A stretch of DNA of 64,000 nucleotides from Aeromonas hydrophila subsp. hydrophila ATCC 7966 (lineage in GTDB: Bacteria > Pseudomonadota > Gammaproteobacteria > Enterobacterales > Aeromonadaceae): the NCBI RefSeq assembly GCF_000014805.1, contig NC_008570.1:4517001-4581000 (forward strand), given 5' to 3'. The position numbers were made by a program, and so were the translations under genes. Under the pieces are notes generated by a model. The model ran no database searches. It had not been told where the DNA came from and was given only the letters and a program-made list of their open reading frames with translations. Positions 49,839 to 59,442 of the stretch are shown here, piece by piece; the first letter of the stretch is position 1, and each line of letters begins with the position of its first letter.

Positions 49839-50651
49839 ATGTATACAGAAACCATCAACAAGTGCGCCGCCAACGCGGCCCGCATCAATCGCTTCGAGCG
49901 CAGCGACAAGCTCGGCTTCTGGCTCAGCTCCGCCATGGCGGGGGCCTATGTGGGCCTTGGCATCATCCTCATCTTCACCCTGGGCAACCTGGTGGATCCG
50001 AGCATCCGTCCACTGGTGATGGGGGCCACCTTCGGCATCGCCCTGACCCTGGTCATCATCGCCGGCTCCGAGCTGTTCACCGGCCACACCATGTTCCTCA
50101 CCTTCGGGGTGAAGACCGGCAAGATTTCCATGGGGGATCTGCTGCGCATCCTGCCCCAGACCTGGGCCGGCAATCTGCTCGGCTCCATCGCGGTGGCGCT
50201 GATCTACTCCTACGGCGGCAGCCTGCTGCCGGACGCAGGCAGCCTGGCGCACAAGGTGGCGCTGGCCAAGACCCAGGCACCGGCGCTGACCCTGTTCATG
50301 AAGGGCGTGCTGTGCAACTGGCTGGTCTGCCTCGCCATCTGGATGGCGCTGCGCACCGAGGGTGCCGCCAAGTTCATCGCCATCTGGTGGTGCCTGCTGG
50401 CCTTTATCGCCTCCGGCTACGAGCACTCGGTCGCCAACATGACCCTGTTCGCCCTCTCCTGGTTCGGTGCCCATTCCGAGGCCTACACCCTGGGTGGCAT
50501 CGGCCACAACCTGCTGTGGGTGACCCTGGGCAACACCGTCTCCGGCGCCCTCTTCATGGGCCTCGGCTACTGGTATGCCACCCCCAAGGCTGAGCGCCCG
50601 GTCGCGGTGAGCGAGACCACCACCACTGCCAGCCAGACCCAAACCGCCTGA
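49839..50651 (+). CDS. nirC: Nitrite transporter NirC (FNT family)
   Basis: A 270-residue formate/nitrite channel with six hydrophobic helices. FNT motifs are visible: AGAYVGLGIILIFTLG near residue 32, GSELFTGHTMFL near 77, the central-histidine region around CNWLVCLAIWMA near 156, and ASGYEHSVANMTLF near 190. ATG at 49839 follows AAGGAAAC. It brings nitrite to NirBD. The C-terminal 20 residues are a Thr/Ala-rich tail. Confidence 0.96.
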   Translation: MYTETINKCAANAARINRFERSDKLGFWLSSAMAGAYVGLGIILIFTLGNLVDPSIRPLVMGATFGIALTLVIIAGSELFTGHTMFLTFGVKTGKISMGDLLRILPQTWAGNLLGSIAVALIYSYGGSLLPDAGSLAHKVALAKTQAPALTLFMKGVLCNWLVCLAIWMALRTEGAAKFIAIWWCLLAFIASGYEHSVANMTLFALSWFGAHSEAYTLGGIGHNLLWVTLGNTVSGALFMGLGYWYATPKAERPVAVSETTTTASQTQTA

Positions 50652-50663
50652 TCAGGAGGCCCC

Positions 50664-52070
50664 ATGGACTACTTGCCCATCTTTTGCCGACTCGACAACA
50701 AACCCGTGCTGCTGGTCGGCGGCGGCGAGGTAGCGGAGCGCAAGGCGCGTCTGCTGCTGGATGCCGGTGCTCAGCTCACCGTGGTCGCGCCCGAGCTCGA
50801 CCCCGAGCTGGCGGAACTGGCTGCCAACGGCAGCATCGAGTGGCTGGCCGGTGAATTCGCGCCGCAGCAACTGACGGGCAAGTGGCTGGTGGTGGCCGCC
50901 ACCGATCGGCGCGAGGTGAACGCGCTGGTCTACCAGAGCGCCAATCAGGCGCGGATCTTCGCCAACGTGGTGGATGACCCGAAACGCTCCAGCTTCATCA
51001 TGCCGTCGATCATCGACCGCTCGCCGCTGATGGTGGCCATCTCCTCCGGCGGCAAGGCCCCGGTGCTGGCCCGCTTGCTGCGGGAAAAACTCGAAGCCCT
51101 GCTGCCCCAGCATCTGGGCGCCGTTGCGGCCTTCGCCGGCAGCCTGCGGGAGCGGGTCAAGGCCCGCTTCGCCAGCATGGGCGAGCGGCGCCGCTTCTGG
51201 GAACGGCTACTCGGGGCGGATCGGCTCGGGCAGGCGCTAGCACGGGGCGATAGCGCCTCTGCCAATCAGCTGGCCGACAGCCTGTTTGCCGACGAAAGCC
51301 AGAGCGGTGGCGAGGTGGTACTGGTGGGAGCAGGCCCCGGCGATCCGGGCCTGCTCACCCTGCACGCCCTGCGCCAGATGCAGCAGGCGGACGTGGTGGT
51401 CTATGACCGCCTGGTCTCCGACGAGGTGATGGCGCTGGTGCGCCGCGACGCCAGGCGTATCTTCGTCGGCAAGCAGGCGGGCAATCACTGCGTGCCGCAG
51501 GAGGGGATCAACCAGCTCTTGCTGGACGAAGCGAAGAAAGGCCAGCGGGTGGTGCGGCTGAAGGGGGGTGACCCCTTCATCTTCGGCCGTGGCGGCGAGG
51601 AGCTGGAGACGCTGGTGGGCAGCGGCATCGGTTTTCAGGTGGTGCCGGGGATCACCGCGGCCAGCGGCTGCGCCGCCTACGCCGGCATTCCGCTGACCCA
51701 CCGCGATCACGCCCAGAGCGTGCGCTTCGTCACCGCCCACGGCAAGGGTGGGGCCCAGGATCTCGACTGGCCGCTGCTGGCCAAAGACAAACAGACCCTG
51801 GTGTTCTACATGGGGCTCTCCTCCTGTACCACCATCCGCGAGCAGCTGCTGACCCACGGCAAGGCGGGCGACACCCCGGTGGCGCTGATCGAGCGTGGCA
51901 CCCAGCCAAGCCAGCGGGTCATTCGCGGCACCCTCGCTCAGTTGCCCGAGCTGGCGCTGGGCGTCGAGAGTCCGGCCCTCATCATGGTGGGATCCGTGGT
52001 AACCCTGGCGGACCAGCTTGCCTGGTTCGGGCAAGGAGGCGCCGCAGACGCGGCCCTGGCCTCGGCCTGA
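50664..52070 (+). CDS. cysG: Siroheme synthase CysG (trifunctional)
   Basis: The 468-residue enzyme makes siroheme, the cofactor NirB needs. The N-terminal module ([17 protein letters not shown], residues 16-32) is the precorrin-2 dehydrogenase/ferrochelatase; the C-terminal module ([19 protein letters not shown] near 217, [18 protein letters not shown] near 294, [23 protein letters not shown] near 325) is uroporphyrinogen III methyltransferase. It begins 12 bases after nirC, completing nirBDC-cysG, and is followed by a terminator. Confidence 0.98.
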   Translation: MDYLPIFCRLDNKPVLLVGGGEVAERKARLLLDAGAQLTVVAPELDPELAELAANGSIEWLAGEFAPQQLTGKWLVVAATDRREVNALVYQSANQARIFANVVDDPKRSSFIMPSIIDRSPLMVAISSGGKAPVLARLLREKLEALLPQHLGAVAAFAGSLRERVKARFASMGERRRFWERLLGADRLGQALARGDSASANQLADSLFADESQSGGEVVLVGAGPGDPGLLTLHALRQMQQADVVVYDRLVSDEVMALVRRDARRIFVGKQAGNHCVPQEGINQLLLDEAKKGQRVVRLKGGDPFIFGRGGEELETLVGSGIGFQVVPGITAASGCAAYAGIPLTHRDHAQSVRFVTAHGKGGAQDLDWPLLAKDKQTLVFYMGLSSCTTIREQLLTHGKAGDTPVALIERGTQPSQRVIRGTLAQLPELALGVESPALIMVGSVVTLADQLAWFGQGGAADAALASA

Positions 52071-52086
52071 TCGCGATATCCATTCC

Positions 52087-52116
52087 AACGCCACCCTCGG
52101 GTGGCGTTTCTTTTTC
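52087..52116 (+). terminator. Terminator of nirBDC-cysG
   Basis: AACGCCACCC and GGGTGGCGTT followed by TCTTTTTC. Confidence 0.9.
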
Positions 52117-52202
52117 TGCATTTACTGTCATAACCTCTTGTTTTGAGTCTGGTATCCTATGGGGTGTGTCAGCCGGACCACCGAATTCAGGAATTCTGCT
52201 TC

Positions 52203-53627
52203 ATGTCCCTCCCCGCCAAGAACAGCGCCAAACAGCGTGAACAAGACAGATCGCGCATTCTCACCCTGCTGCTGGCCGATGATGCCCTCACCGACAGCCT
52301 GCTCGACCCGCAAGGGGTGCAGGATGCCACCCTGCGGGATCAGACCAGCGAGCTCACCCGGCTGGTCAACAGCCTGCCCGCCGCCGATATCGCCGATGCA
52401 CTGGAATCCCTGCCGCCGGACGAGCGTCACGTGCTGTGGCAGCAGGTGGACGAGGAGAAGCACGGCCAGATCCTGGTGGAGGCGTCGGAGACGGTGTGGG
52501 ACAGCCTGATCAGCGGCATGAGCGACAAGGAGCTGCTGCACGCCCTGCGCACCCTCGACATCGACGATCAGATCTATCTGGGCCAATACCTGCCCCGCAA
52601 CCTGATGGGGCGGCTGCTCACCTCCATGGCCCCGGCCCAGCGCGACCGGGTGCGGGAGGTGATCCGCTACGGCAAGCACACGGTCGGCGCCATGATGGAC
52701 TTCGAGCTCATCACGGTGCGAGCCGAGGTGAGCCTGGCCACGGTGCAGCGCTACCTGCGCCTGCGCGGCAAGATCCCCGCCAACACCGACAAGCTGTTCG
52801 TCACCGACCGGCGCAACCGGCTGCAGGGGGAGCTGCCGCTCACCACAGTGCTGCTGCACAGACCCGAGACCCTGGTGCGCGACGTGATGGAGAAGGATCC
52901 GGTCACCTTCGATCCGGAAGACAACGATGAAGCCGCCGCCCGTACCTTCGAGCGGGACGACCTGGTCTCCGCCGCCGTCATCGACGGCCGCGGCAAGCTG
53001 ATGGGCCGGCTCACCGTCGCCGAGGTGGTGGATCTGGTCTATGAGGAGAGCGACACCGACCTGCGCCGGATGGGGGGGATCAGTGAAGAGGAGGACGTGT
53101 TCGCGCCCGTCTCCAAGGCGGTCAAGACCCGCTGGGCCTGGCTCGCCATCAACCTCTGCACCGCCTTCGTGGCATCGCGGGTAATCGGTCTGTTCGAACA
53201 CACCATCTCCCAGCTGGTGGCACTGGCGGCGCTGATGCCCATCGTCGCCGGCATCGGCGGCAACACCGGCAACCAGACCATCACCATGATAGTGCGGGCA
53301 CTGGCGCTGCAGCATATCCAGACCGGCAACGTCTCCTTCCTGCTGTGGCGCGAGCTGGGGGTGGCCCTGATCAACGGCCTGGTGTGGGGCGGCACCATGG
53401 GGGTGGCCACCTACATCCTCTATCAGGACGCGGCGCTGGGCGCGGTGATGACGCTCGCCATGATGCTCAACCTGCTGGTGGCGGCGCTGATGGGGGTCAT
53501 CATCCCCATGACCATGAGCCGGCTGGGCCGCGACCCGGCGGTGGGGGCCAGCGTGATGATCACCGCCATCACCGACACCGGCGGTTTCTTCATCTTCCTG
53601 GGGCTGGCCACCCTGTTCCTGCTTTGA
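52203..53627 (+). CDS. mgtE: Magnesium transporter MgtE
   Basis: A 474-residue MgtE-type channel. The N-terminal superhelical domain (residues to about 150) and a CBS pair (VRDVMEKDPVTFDPEDN near 225, VIDGRGKLMGRLTVAEVVDLVYEE near 255-280) gate the pore in response to cytosolic magnesium; five membrane helices follow, including PIVAGIGGNTGNQTITMIVRALAL near 345 and the pore-lining GRDPAVGASVMITAITDTGGFF near 440. ATG at 52203 has AGGAA upstream. No magnesium riboswitch could fit in the short leader. Confidence 0.95.
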   Translation: MSLPAKNSAKQREQDRSRILTLLLADDALTDSLLDPQGVQDATLRDQTSELTRLVNSLPAADIADALESLPPDERHVLWQQVDEEKHGQILVEASETVWDSLISGMSDKELLHALRTLDIDDQIYLGQYLPRNLMGRLLTSMAPAQRDRVREVIRYGKHTVGAMMDFELITVRAEVSLATVQRYLRLRGKIPANTDKLFVTDRRNRLQGELPLTTVLLHRPETLVRDVMEKDPVTFDPEDNDEAAARTFERDDLVSAAVIDGRGKLMGRLTVAEVVDLVYEESDTDLRRMGGISEEEDVFAPVSKAVKTRWAWLAINLCTAFVASRVIGLFEHTISQLVALAALMPIVAGIGGNTGNQTITMIVRALALQHIQTGNVSFLLWRELGVALINGLVWGGTMGVATYILYQDAALGAVMTLAMMLNLLVAALMGVIIPMTMSRLGRDPAVGASVMITAITDTGGFFIFLGLATLFLL

Positions 53628-53643
53628 TCCGCTTGGCAATAGA

Positions 53644-53669
53644 AAGGGAGCCTTTATGGCTCCCTTGTT
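53644..53669. terminator. Terminator between mgtE and the HBM chemoreceptor gene
   Basis: AAGGGAGCC-TTTAT-GGCTCCCTT, flanked by a short A-run and TTGTTC, serving converging genes. Confidence 0.85.
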
Positions 53670-53684
53670 CATTCGGCGCGGCCG

Positions 53685-55538
53685 CTACACCCGGTATTTG
53701 GCCACCGCTTGGTTGAGCAACTTGGCCTGCTCGGTCAGACCGTGACTCGACTTGGCGTTCTCCTCCGCCATCAGGCTCGACTCCTGGGCAATGTCGCGGA
53801 TGTTGTTGACGTTGCGGTTCACCTCGTTGGCAACCAGGCTCTGCTGTTCGATGGCGGCGGCAATCTGGGTGCTCATGTCCATGATGTGGGTGACGTCCTG
53901 GGTGATCTGCTCCAGCAGTTCGCCCGCCATGCTGGCTTGCTCCGAGCTGCTGTTGCCCTGCTCGCGGCAGGTCGCCATCATGCCCACTATGTTGCCGGTC
54001 TGCTTCTGCAGCGAGCTGATGATGCCAGCGATCTCCTGGGTCGACTTCTGGGTGCGGATGGCGAGGCTGCGCACCTCGTCCGCCACCACCGCAAAACCGC
54101 GCCCCTGATCCCCCGCCCGCGCCGCCTCGATGGCTGCGTTGAGGGCCAGCAGGTTGGTCTGCTCGGCGATGCCGCGGATCACGTCCAGCACGGAGCCTAT
54201 GGTTTCGCTCTCCTGCTGCAACTGCGCCACTTCGCGGGAGGAGTTTTCCAGATTGTCGGCCAGCGAGCGGATCTGGCTGACGGTGTTCTCCACCGCACTG
54301 CGCCCCTCCATCGCCTTGTTGTTGGTGGTCTGGGCATTGTTGGCGGCCTGCTCGGTGTTGCGGGCGATCTCCTCTATGGTGGAGCCCATCTCGGTGGAGG
54401 CGGTCGCCACCATGTCGGTCTCCTGCAGCTGGCGAGCGGCCCCCTCACTGGTGCGGCGCACGTTGCCGGAGAGGTGATCCGCCGCCTCGGTCAGGGTGTG
54501 CACGCTCTGCTTCACGTCGCCGATGAGGTGGCGAAAGCCCCCCAGCATCACGTCCAGATTGCCTGCCAGCTGCGCCATCTCGTCCGCCCCCTGCAGCTCT
54601 ATCTTGAGGCGCAGGTCGTTGTCTTGCCGGATGCGGTTGACGGTGTCGTTCACCCGCGAGATGGGGCGGTCAATGCTGCGCCCCAGCAGCATGCTCATGA
54701 TGCCGATCAGCACTATGATGATGCCGCCGCAGACCAGCATCAGGGTATTGAGGCGCGAGGTCTGCCGTACCAGCTCGTCGGCGATGTGCTTGCCGACGGC
54801 GGTAAAGCCCTGCTCGGTCTGATGCACCAGCCCCCGCATCTCATTGCGCAGCCCCTCCTCTTCACTCAGTCCCAGCACTTGCATACCCTGCACCAGCGCG
54901 ACAAAGTCCTGCCGGTACTGCTCGCTGGCCTGCTCCAGCTTGCCGCGATCAGCCTCCGGCAAGGTTGCCAATCGCTGCTGGAAGTCCTTGTGCAGGGTCT
55001 GGAAGCGCTCCAGATACTGGATGTCGGAGCGCAGCATGAAGTCTTTCTCCGCCCGCCGCAGCTGCAACATGGTGATGAGCAGCCCCTGCTCATCCAGCTG
55101 CTTGAGCCCCTCTTCCACCTGATGCACCGCCGTTCTCAAACGACCGTAGAGGCCGTCTTCCGGCCCCAGCCCGATGATCTGCTGCTGGGCCACCAGATCG
55201 TTGAAGGCCTTGCCATAGGCCCCCATCTGCTGATCCAGCCGGGTCAGCTCGCCCTGCACAGCGCTGAGGTTGTCATCCTGACCCAGGGTCTGGTTGAGCT
55301 GGTGAAAATTGGCTAGCACCTCGTTGAAGCGGGTCACGAAGGCCGGATCCTTGCGGATCAGGAAATCCTTCTCGGCCCGTCGCAGGTTGAGCATGGCGAT
55401 CTCGAGCCCGTCCACGTTGCGCTGGGCCTCGGTCAGATGACGACTCACCTGGTTGGAGTAGAGAAACAGGCCGCTCAATACCAGCATGGCAACGGCGACC
55501 AGCGCGGTATTCAGGATCAATTTATGACGGATCAGCAC
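53685..55538 (-). CDS. Methyl-accepting chemotaxis protein with helical bimodular (HBM) sensor
   Basis: A 617-residue chemoreceptor: membrane helix near residues 9-27, a long all-helical periplasmic domain to about 265, second membrane helix near 267-288, HAMP to about 345, and the signalling hairpin [20 protein letters not shown] near 462. The sensor contains two similar helices, [14 protein letters not shown] near residue 50 and [14 protein letters not shown] near 157, the signature of HBM domains such as Pseudomonas McpS, which binds TCA-cycle acids at both modules. Ligand here is unknown. It is monocistronic and divergent from rraA. Confidence 0.93.
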   Translation of the reverse strand: MLIRHKLILNTALVAVAMLVLSGLFLYSNQVSRHLTEAQRNVDGLEIAMLNLRRAEKDFLIRKDPAFVTRFNEVLANFHQLNQTLGQDDNLSAVQGELTRLDQQMGAYGKAFNDLVAQQQIIGLGPEDGLYGRLRTAVHQVEEGLKQLDEQGLLITMLQLRRAEKDFMLRSDIQYLERFQTLHKDFQQRLATLPEADRGKLEQASEQYRQDFVALVQGMQVLGLSEEEGLRNEMRGLVHQTEQGFTAVGKHIADELVRQTSRLNTLMLVCGGIIIVLIGIMSMLLGRSIDRPISRVNDTVNRIRQDNDLRLKIELQGADEMAQLAGNLDVMLGGFRHLIGDVKQSVHTLTEAADHLSGNVRRTSEGAARQLQETDMVATASTEMGSTIEEIARNTEQAANNAQTTNNKAMEGRSAVENTVSQIRSLADNLENSSREVAQLQQESETIGSVLDVIRGIAEQTNLLALNAAIEAARAGDQGRGFAVVADEVRSLAIRTQKSTQEIAGIISSLQKQTGNIVGMMATCREQGNSSSEQASMAGELLEQITQDVTHIMDMSTQIAAAIEQQSLVANEVNRNVNNIRDIAQESSLMAEENAKSSHGLTEQAKLLNQAVAKYRV

Positions 55539-55684
55539 GATGAACCTCTCACAAGCACGGGATGGACTGCATTGAGCTTATGCGGAAAACGTTATCCCCG
55601 TTGTTGTTCAAGGAATATTCATTGAAATGCCGGTCCCACTCCTTATACTGGATCCCACCTGTTTCCAGCGGTGGATTTGACACA

Positions 55685-56170
55685 ATGGAATACAACACTT
55701 CAGAACTGTGCGATATCTATCAGGACATGGTGGATGTGCTCGAACCCATGCTCTGCTCCTTCGGCGGCCGCGCCTCGTTCGGCGGCGTCATCACCACAGT
55801 CAAATGCTTCGAATCAAACGGCCTGATCCGTGAACTCGTCAAAGAGAACGGCGTCGGTCGGGTGTTGCTGATCGATGGCGGTGGCTCCATGCGCCGCGCC
55901 CTGATCGACAGCGAGATCGCCACCACGGCGGCCGAAAACGAGTGGGAAGGGATCGTCTGCTACGGCTGCGTGCGCGAGGTCGACATTCTGGAAGACTTGG
56001 ATATCGGCATTCAGGCGCTGGCAGCCATTCCGGTGGGTGCCGACAGCAAGGACGTGGGCGAGACCGATCTGCCGGTCAACTTCGGCGGCGTCACCTTCCT
56101 GCCGGACGACCACCTCTACGCCGATACCACAGGGGTGATCCTCTCCCCCGATGCACTCGACATCGAGTAA
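55685..56170 (+). CDS. rraA: Ribonuclease E activity regulator RraA
   Basis: A 161-residue trimeric protein that binds the C-terminal region of RNase E and inhibits it, changing global mRNA decay. The sequence starts [22 protein letters not shown] and has [16 protein letters not shown] and [13 protein letters not shown], characteristic of RraA. ATG at 55685 follows homology. A terminator lies 14 bases after the stop. Confidence 0.96.
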   Translation: MEYNTSELCDIYQDMVDVLEPMLCSFGGRASFGGVITTVKCFESNGLIRELVKENGVGRVLLIDGGGSMRRALIDSEIATTAAENEWEGIVCYGCVREVDILEDLDIGIQALAAIPVGADSKDVGETDLPVNFGGVTFLPDDHLYADTTGVILSPDALDIE

Positions 56171-56183
56171 GCAGAGCAGAGTG

Positions 56184-56211
56184 AAAATGGGAGCCAAAGC
56201 TCCCATTTTTT
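56184..56211 (+). terminator. Terminator of rraA
   Basis: AAAATGGGAGC-CAAA-GCTCCCATTTT with a T6 tail. Confidence 0.92.
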
Positions 56212-56237
56212 ATGCCCGTCGCTGGCCGAAAACACGC

Positions 56238-56348
56238 AAAAAAGAGGGCCAGTAAAAACTGGCCCCTTAACTGGAAGCAATGTGAGCAATGTCGTGCCTT
56301 CACAAGAAGTCCATCACGTTGGAACGAATGAAGTCTTTCCCGGAAAAC
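56238..56348 (-). ncRNA. ryhB: RyhB-type iron-responsive small RNA
   Basis: The minus strand carries GCACGACATTGCTCACAT followed by TGCTTCCAGT, almost the whole conserved, target-pairing core of E. coli RyhB. Upstream is a promoter overlapped by a near-consensus Fur box; downstream a GGGCCAGT/ACTGGCCC hairpin (56246-56265) with a TCTTTTTT tail ends the RNA, giving about 110 bases. With Hfq, RyhB pairs with mRNAs of iron-using proteins and causes their decay when iron is scarce. The gene lies between the rraA terminator and the yhhQ terminator, so it is an independent unit. Confidence 0.93.
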
Positions 56349-56354
56349 AAGGTA

Positions 56355-56383
56355 ACAATAATCATTCTCATTTAACTTGGCAA
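56355..56383 (-). promoter_or_regulatory. ryhB promoter with Fur box
   Basis: On the minus strand TTGCCA (56378-56383) and TATTGT (56355-56360) are 17 bases apart. TGAGAATGATTATTG (56356-56370) matches the 7-1-7 Fur consensus TGATAATnATTATCA at most positions and overlaps the -10, so Fur-Fe would block initiation. Confidence 0.87.
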
Positions 56384-56403
56384 CCCTTATTTGCCAAAAA
56401 TGC

Positions 56404-56434
56404 AAAAAAATTGACCACCCCTGGGGTGGTCAAT
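56404..56434 (-). terminator. Terminator of yhhQ
   Basis: ATTGACCACCC and GGGTGGTCAAT form an 11-pair stem followed on the minus strand by a T7 run. Confidence 0.92.
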
Positions 56435-56438
56435 CTCG

Positions 56439-57113
56439 TCAGGCTTGTCGCGTGGCCGTTTGCAGGCCGGCCAATCCGGCCTCGCCCACCAGCTTGCGGC
56501 TGAGATAACGCAGCAGCACGCCGTAGAGCGGCACAAACAATCCCAGGCTTATCAGCAGCTTGAACACGTAGTCCACGGTGGCAATCTCGACCCAGTGCTC
56601 GGCCATGAAGGGATCCGTGCTGCGCCAGAAGGCGATGGTAAAGAAAGCGATGGTGTCCACCAGGTTGCCGAACAGGGTGGAGGCAGCCGGTGCCACCCAC
56701 CAAGCTTTCAACAACCGCAGCCGGTTGAACACCACTACGTCCATGAACTGGCCCACCAGATAGGCCATAAAGCTGGCCAACGCAATCCGGGCAACAAACA
56801 GGTTGAATTCGGCCAGGTTGCCGACGCCCTGGAAGCTGCCCTCGAAGAACAGTACCGACAGGGCATAGGAGATGGCCAGCGCCGGCAACATCACGGTCTG
56901 GATGATCTTGCGCGCCAGACCGGCACCGAAGATCCGCACCGTCAGGTCGGTGGCCAGAAAGATGAACGGGAAGCTGAAGGCACCCCAGGTAGTGTGGAAA
57001 CCGAAAATGGTGATCGGCAGCTGCACCAGGTAGTTGCTGCTGGCAATGATCAGGATGTGGAACAACGAGAGGCGCACCAGCGCCGTCTGGTGCTGAGCAG
57101 GGGTCAGATTCAT
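56439..57113 (-). CDS. yhhQ: Queuosine precursor transporter YhhQ
   Basis: A 224-residue inner-membrane protein with six hydrophobic helices that imports preQ0/preQ1 for queuosine tRNA modification. Family landmarks include SNYLVQLPITIFGFHTTWGAFSFPFIFLATDLTVRIFG in parts near residues 27-64, and FGNLVDTIAFFTIAF near 145. ATG at 57113 has AAGG 8 bases upstream. I looked for a preQ1 riboswitch in the leader and did not find a convincing one. Confidence 0.94.
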   Translation of the reverse strand: MNLTPAQHQTALVRLSLFHILIIASSNYLVQLPITIFGFHTTWGAFSFPFIFLATDLTVRIFGAGLARKIIQTVMLPALAISYALSVLFFEGSFQGVGNLAEFNLFVARIALASFMAYLVGQFMDVVVFNRLRLLKAWWVAPAASTLFGNLVDTIAFFTIAFWRSTDPFMAEHWVEIATVDYVFKLLISLGLFVPLYGVLLRYLSRKLVGEAGLAGLQTATRQA

Positions 57114-57183
57114 ATTGTGACCTTTTTGGTTAATGGGGTTAGGGAACCCATACCGCCACCATTGGCGATAATTGAGGGGCGAG

Positions 57184-57211
57184 ATTATACGCCCCCACAC
57201 TGATAGTTCAA
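57184..57211 (-). promoter_or_regulatory. yhhQ promoter
   Basis: On the minus strand TTGAAC (57206-57211) and TATAAT (57184-57189) with a 16-base spacer, about 65 bases before the yhhQ start. Confidence 0.8.
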
Positions 57212-57245
57212 TCTTTATGCGGTTGCTAAGGCTGCCGTACCATCC

Positions 57246-57533
57246 TCACCCTTGATGCTGACGGGCCAGCCAGAGCAACACCTCGGCATCGGCCGGCTGC
57301 TCCACCGCCAACCAGCAGCCGCTGTAGTGTTCGTACTCGAGCCGAAAGCGGCTCCCCTCGAACTCCAGCAGCCAGCTGTGACGATCGGCGCTACACTCCC
57401 GCTCGAGTGCCACCAGCTCCCACTCCTGCAACAGAGCCTCGGCCAGGGTCGGAAAACTGTCCCAGTCGAGCGCGGGGTTCACCAGCATCACCACCTCGGC
57501 GTCCCTGTCTGTCTGCGCGATACGCCAGTTCAT
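57246..57533 (-). CDS. Small conserved protein downstream of selO (DUF3630-like)
   Basis: A 95-residue acidic cytoplasmic protein beginning MNWRIAQTDRDAEVVMLVNPALDWDSF in parts, rich in Trp and Glu, with a central FEGSRFRLEYEHYSGCWLAVEQP. It resembles the small DUF3630 proteins found in Vibrio, Shewanella and relatives; that name is from memory and moderately sure. GAGGAACCACAG precedes the ATG, 10 bases after the selO stop, so it is cotranscribed with selO. Function unknown; association with SelO suggests a role near protein AMPylation or redox stress. Confidence 0.75.
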   Translation of the reverse strand: MNWRIAQTDRDAEVVMLVNPALDWDSFPTLAEALLQEWELVALERECSADRHSWLLEFEGSRFRLEYEHYSGCWLAVEQPADAEVLLWLARQHQG

Positions 57534-57543
57534 CTGTGGTTCC

Positions 57544-58971
57544 TCAACTGCTGCAAGAGAGCTCGCCACCGCAATACCATGCCGGTTGCGGAGTAGCGAG
57601 TTCCTCGTATTCGGGTTGCTCATCATAGGGGTGCTGCAAAGCCGTAAACAGCCGCTCGAACGGCGCCATGTCACCCTGCTCGGCAGCCTCGATCACCCGC
57701 TGGGCCAGCGCGTTGCGCAGCACATACTTGGGGTTGACCGCATCCATCAGCCCCTTGCGTACGCCATCCTCGCTCCCTTCCCGGGCCAGGCGCGCCCGAT
57801 AGGCCTCAAGCCACCCTTGCCAGGCGGCAGGCTCCGGCAGCAGGGCCAGCAGGCTGGCGGGCCACGCCCCCTCTCGCGTCACCTCACCGAGACGGCGCAG
57901 AAATAGGTGGTAATCCACCCCGTGCGCCGCCAGCAGCTGGAACAACTCGCGGAACAGCACCGGATCGTCCTCTTCCCACACCGCCAGCCCCAGTTTGGCG
58001 CGCATCAGCTCGGAGTAGTGCAGCATCAACTGGTGTTCGTACTGGGCCAGGGCCTCTGCCAGCGCGTCGCCATCCACATGGCCGGCCAGCGCCTGTGCCA
58101 GCTTTTGCAAATTCCAGTAACCGACTGCCGGCTGCTGATCCAGCGCATAGCGACCGCCCGGATCCGAGTGGTTGCAGACAAAGTCCGGCACATAGGCATC
58201 GATGAAGCCGTAGGGACCGTAATCCAGCGTCAGCCCGAGCAGCGACATGTTGTCGGTGTTCATCACCCCGTGGCAGAAGCCTGCCGCCTGCCACTTGGCG
58301 ATGAGCCGCGCGGTGCGGCGCACCACTTCGGCAAACAGCTCGGCACCATCGGCCAGCTCGGGGAAATGGTGGCGCAGCAGATAGTCGATAAGGGCCGGGA
58401 TCCGCTCCCCCTGCCCGCTCCAGGCGAAATACTCGACGTGGCCGAAGCGCAGATGACTCGGGGCGGTACGCAGCACGGTCGCGCCTGTCTCCACCTGCTC
58501 GCGGTAGACCGGCTCCTGGCTGCCCACCAGCACCAGTGCCCGGGTGGTGGGGATGCCGAGGGCATGCAGCGCCTCGGAGGCCAAATACTCGCGAATGCTG
58601 GAACGGAGCACAGCGCGGCCATCGCCGAAACGGGAGAAGGGGGTCTTACCCGCCCCTTTCAGGTGCAGGTCCCAGCGGCTGCCATCCGGCGCCTGCTGCT
58701 CCCCCAGCAGCAGGGCGCGGCCATCGCCAAGACGCGGGCTGTAGCCGCCGAACTGGTGGCCCGCATAGACCTGGGCTACCGGCTGCATGCCGGGCAAGGG
58801 CTGCCCATGGCCACAGCAGGCCAGCCAGTCGGCCTCGCTCACCGCCACCAGCCCCAGCTCGCCGAGCAGCGCACAGTTGAGGTGCAGCAGGGCGGGGGCA
58901 TGCAGTGGCTGGGGTGCGACGGGCTCACAGGCCCAGGGCAGTTCGGTGGCAAAAGTGTTGATCAGCTTCAT
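57544..58971 (-). CDS. selO: Protein adenylyltransferase SelO (YdiU)
   Basis: A 475-residue pseudokinase-fold enzyme that transfers AMP to Ser/Thr/Tyr of target proteins with inverted ATP binding. Landmarks: [18 protein letters not shown] near residue 70, the [26 protein letters not shown] stretch in parts near 105-130, the active-site [20 protein letters not shown] near 240, and the C-terminal CSS, whose Cys is the position of selenocysteine in animal SelO. ATG at 58971 is set by homology; the ribosome site is weak. It is divergent from the cytochrome c gene. Confidence 0.95.
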   Translation of the reverse strand: MKLINTFATELPWACEPVAPQPLHAPALLHLNCALLGELGLVAVSEADWLACCGHGQPLPGMQPVAQVYAGHQFGGYSPRLGDGRALLLGEQQAPDGSRWDLHLKGAGKTPFSRFGDGRAVLRSSIREYLASEALHALGIPTTRALVLVGSQEPVYREQVETGATVLRTAPSHLRFGHVEYFAWSGQGERIPALIDYLLRHHFPELADGAELFAEVVRRTARLIAKWQAAGFCHGVMNTDNMSLLGLTLDYGPYGFIDAYVPDFVCNHSDPGGRYALDQQPAVGYWNLQKLAQALAGHVDGDALAEALAQYEHQLMLHYSELMRAKLGLAVWEEDDPVLFRELFQLLAAHGVDYHLFLRRLGEVTREGAWPASLLALLPEPAAWQGWLEAYRARLAREGSEDGVRKGLMDAVNPKYVLRNALAQRVIEAAEQGDMAPFERLFTALQHPYDEQPEYEELATPQPAWYCGGELSCSS

Positions 58972-59074
58972 GGTGGTGCGGTTCGTCCCTGCGTATGCTC
59001 GTGTCACTCTTTATACCGCCGTCGGCCAGCACTGGCTAACGGACGATGCGCTATTTCATTTCAAGGAGAAGAAG

Positions 59075-59374
59075 ATGCAAAGATGGTTGGGCGCCCTGCC
59101 CCTGTTGCTGTTGTTGTGGGGGCCGGCCCAGGCGGCCGATGTCGAGGCCGGCAAGGTCAAAGCCGCCGTCTGCGCCGCCTGTCACGGGGCTGAAGGCAAG
59201 GCTCTTATTCCCAACTATCCCCATCTGGCTGGGCAAAACGCCGCCTATCTGGTGAAACAGCTGAAGGCCTTCAAGGATGGCAGCCGCAAGGAGCCTTTGA
59301 TGGTGCCCTTCATGGCGCCGCTCACCGATGCGGACATAGAGAACCTGGCGGCCTATTACGCCAGCCTCAAATAA
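59075..59374 (+). CDS. Small periplasmic cytochrome c
   Basis: A 99-residue class I cytochrome c, c553/c4-like half. Signal peptide with cleavage near AQA-ADV (residue 20-21), haem-binding CAACH near residues 33-37, and probable axial Met in PFMAPLTD near 80. AAGGAG lies 6 bases before the ATG. It stands alone, divergent from selO, and could pass electrons between the bc1 complex and a terminal oxidase or reductase; partner not evident here. Confidence 0.92.
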   Translation: MQRWLGALPLLLLLWGPAQAADVEAGKVKAAVCAACHGAEGKALIPNYPHLAGQNAAYLVKQLKAFKDGSRKEPLMVPFMAPLTDADIENLAAYYASLK

Positions 59375-59442
59375 CCGGCGCGCCCGGCAGACAGGTGCCG
59401 CCCGTTGGCGACGCACCCGCCCGGCGCGACTTCACCAACCTT

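Noticed and set aside
52117..52202. Magnesium-sensing riboswitch upstream of mgtE
   Set aside because: The space between the cysG terminator and the mgtE start is under 90 bases, too short for an M-box, and no conserved elements are seen.
57114..57200. Possible preQ1 riboswitch upstream of yhhQ
   Set aside because: The leader has a GGGTTCCCTAACCC dyad and an A-rich stretch, but not the preQ1-I stem-loop and A-rich tail arrangement; a covariance search would settle it.
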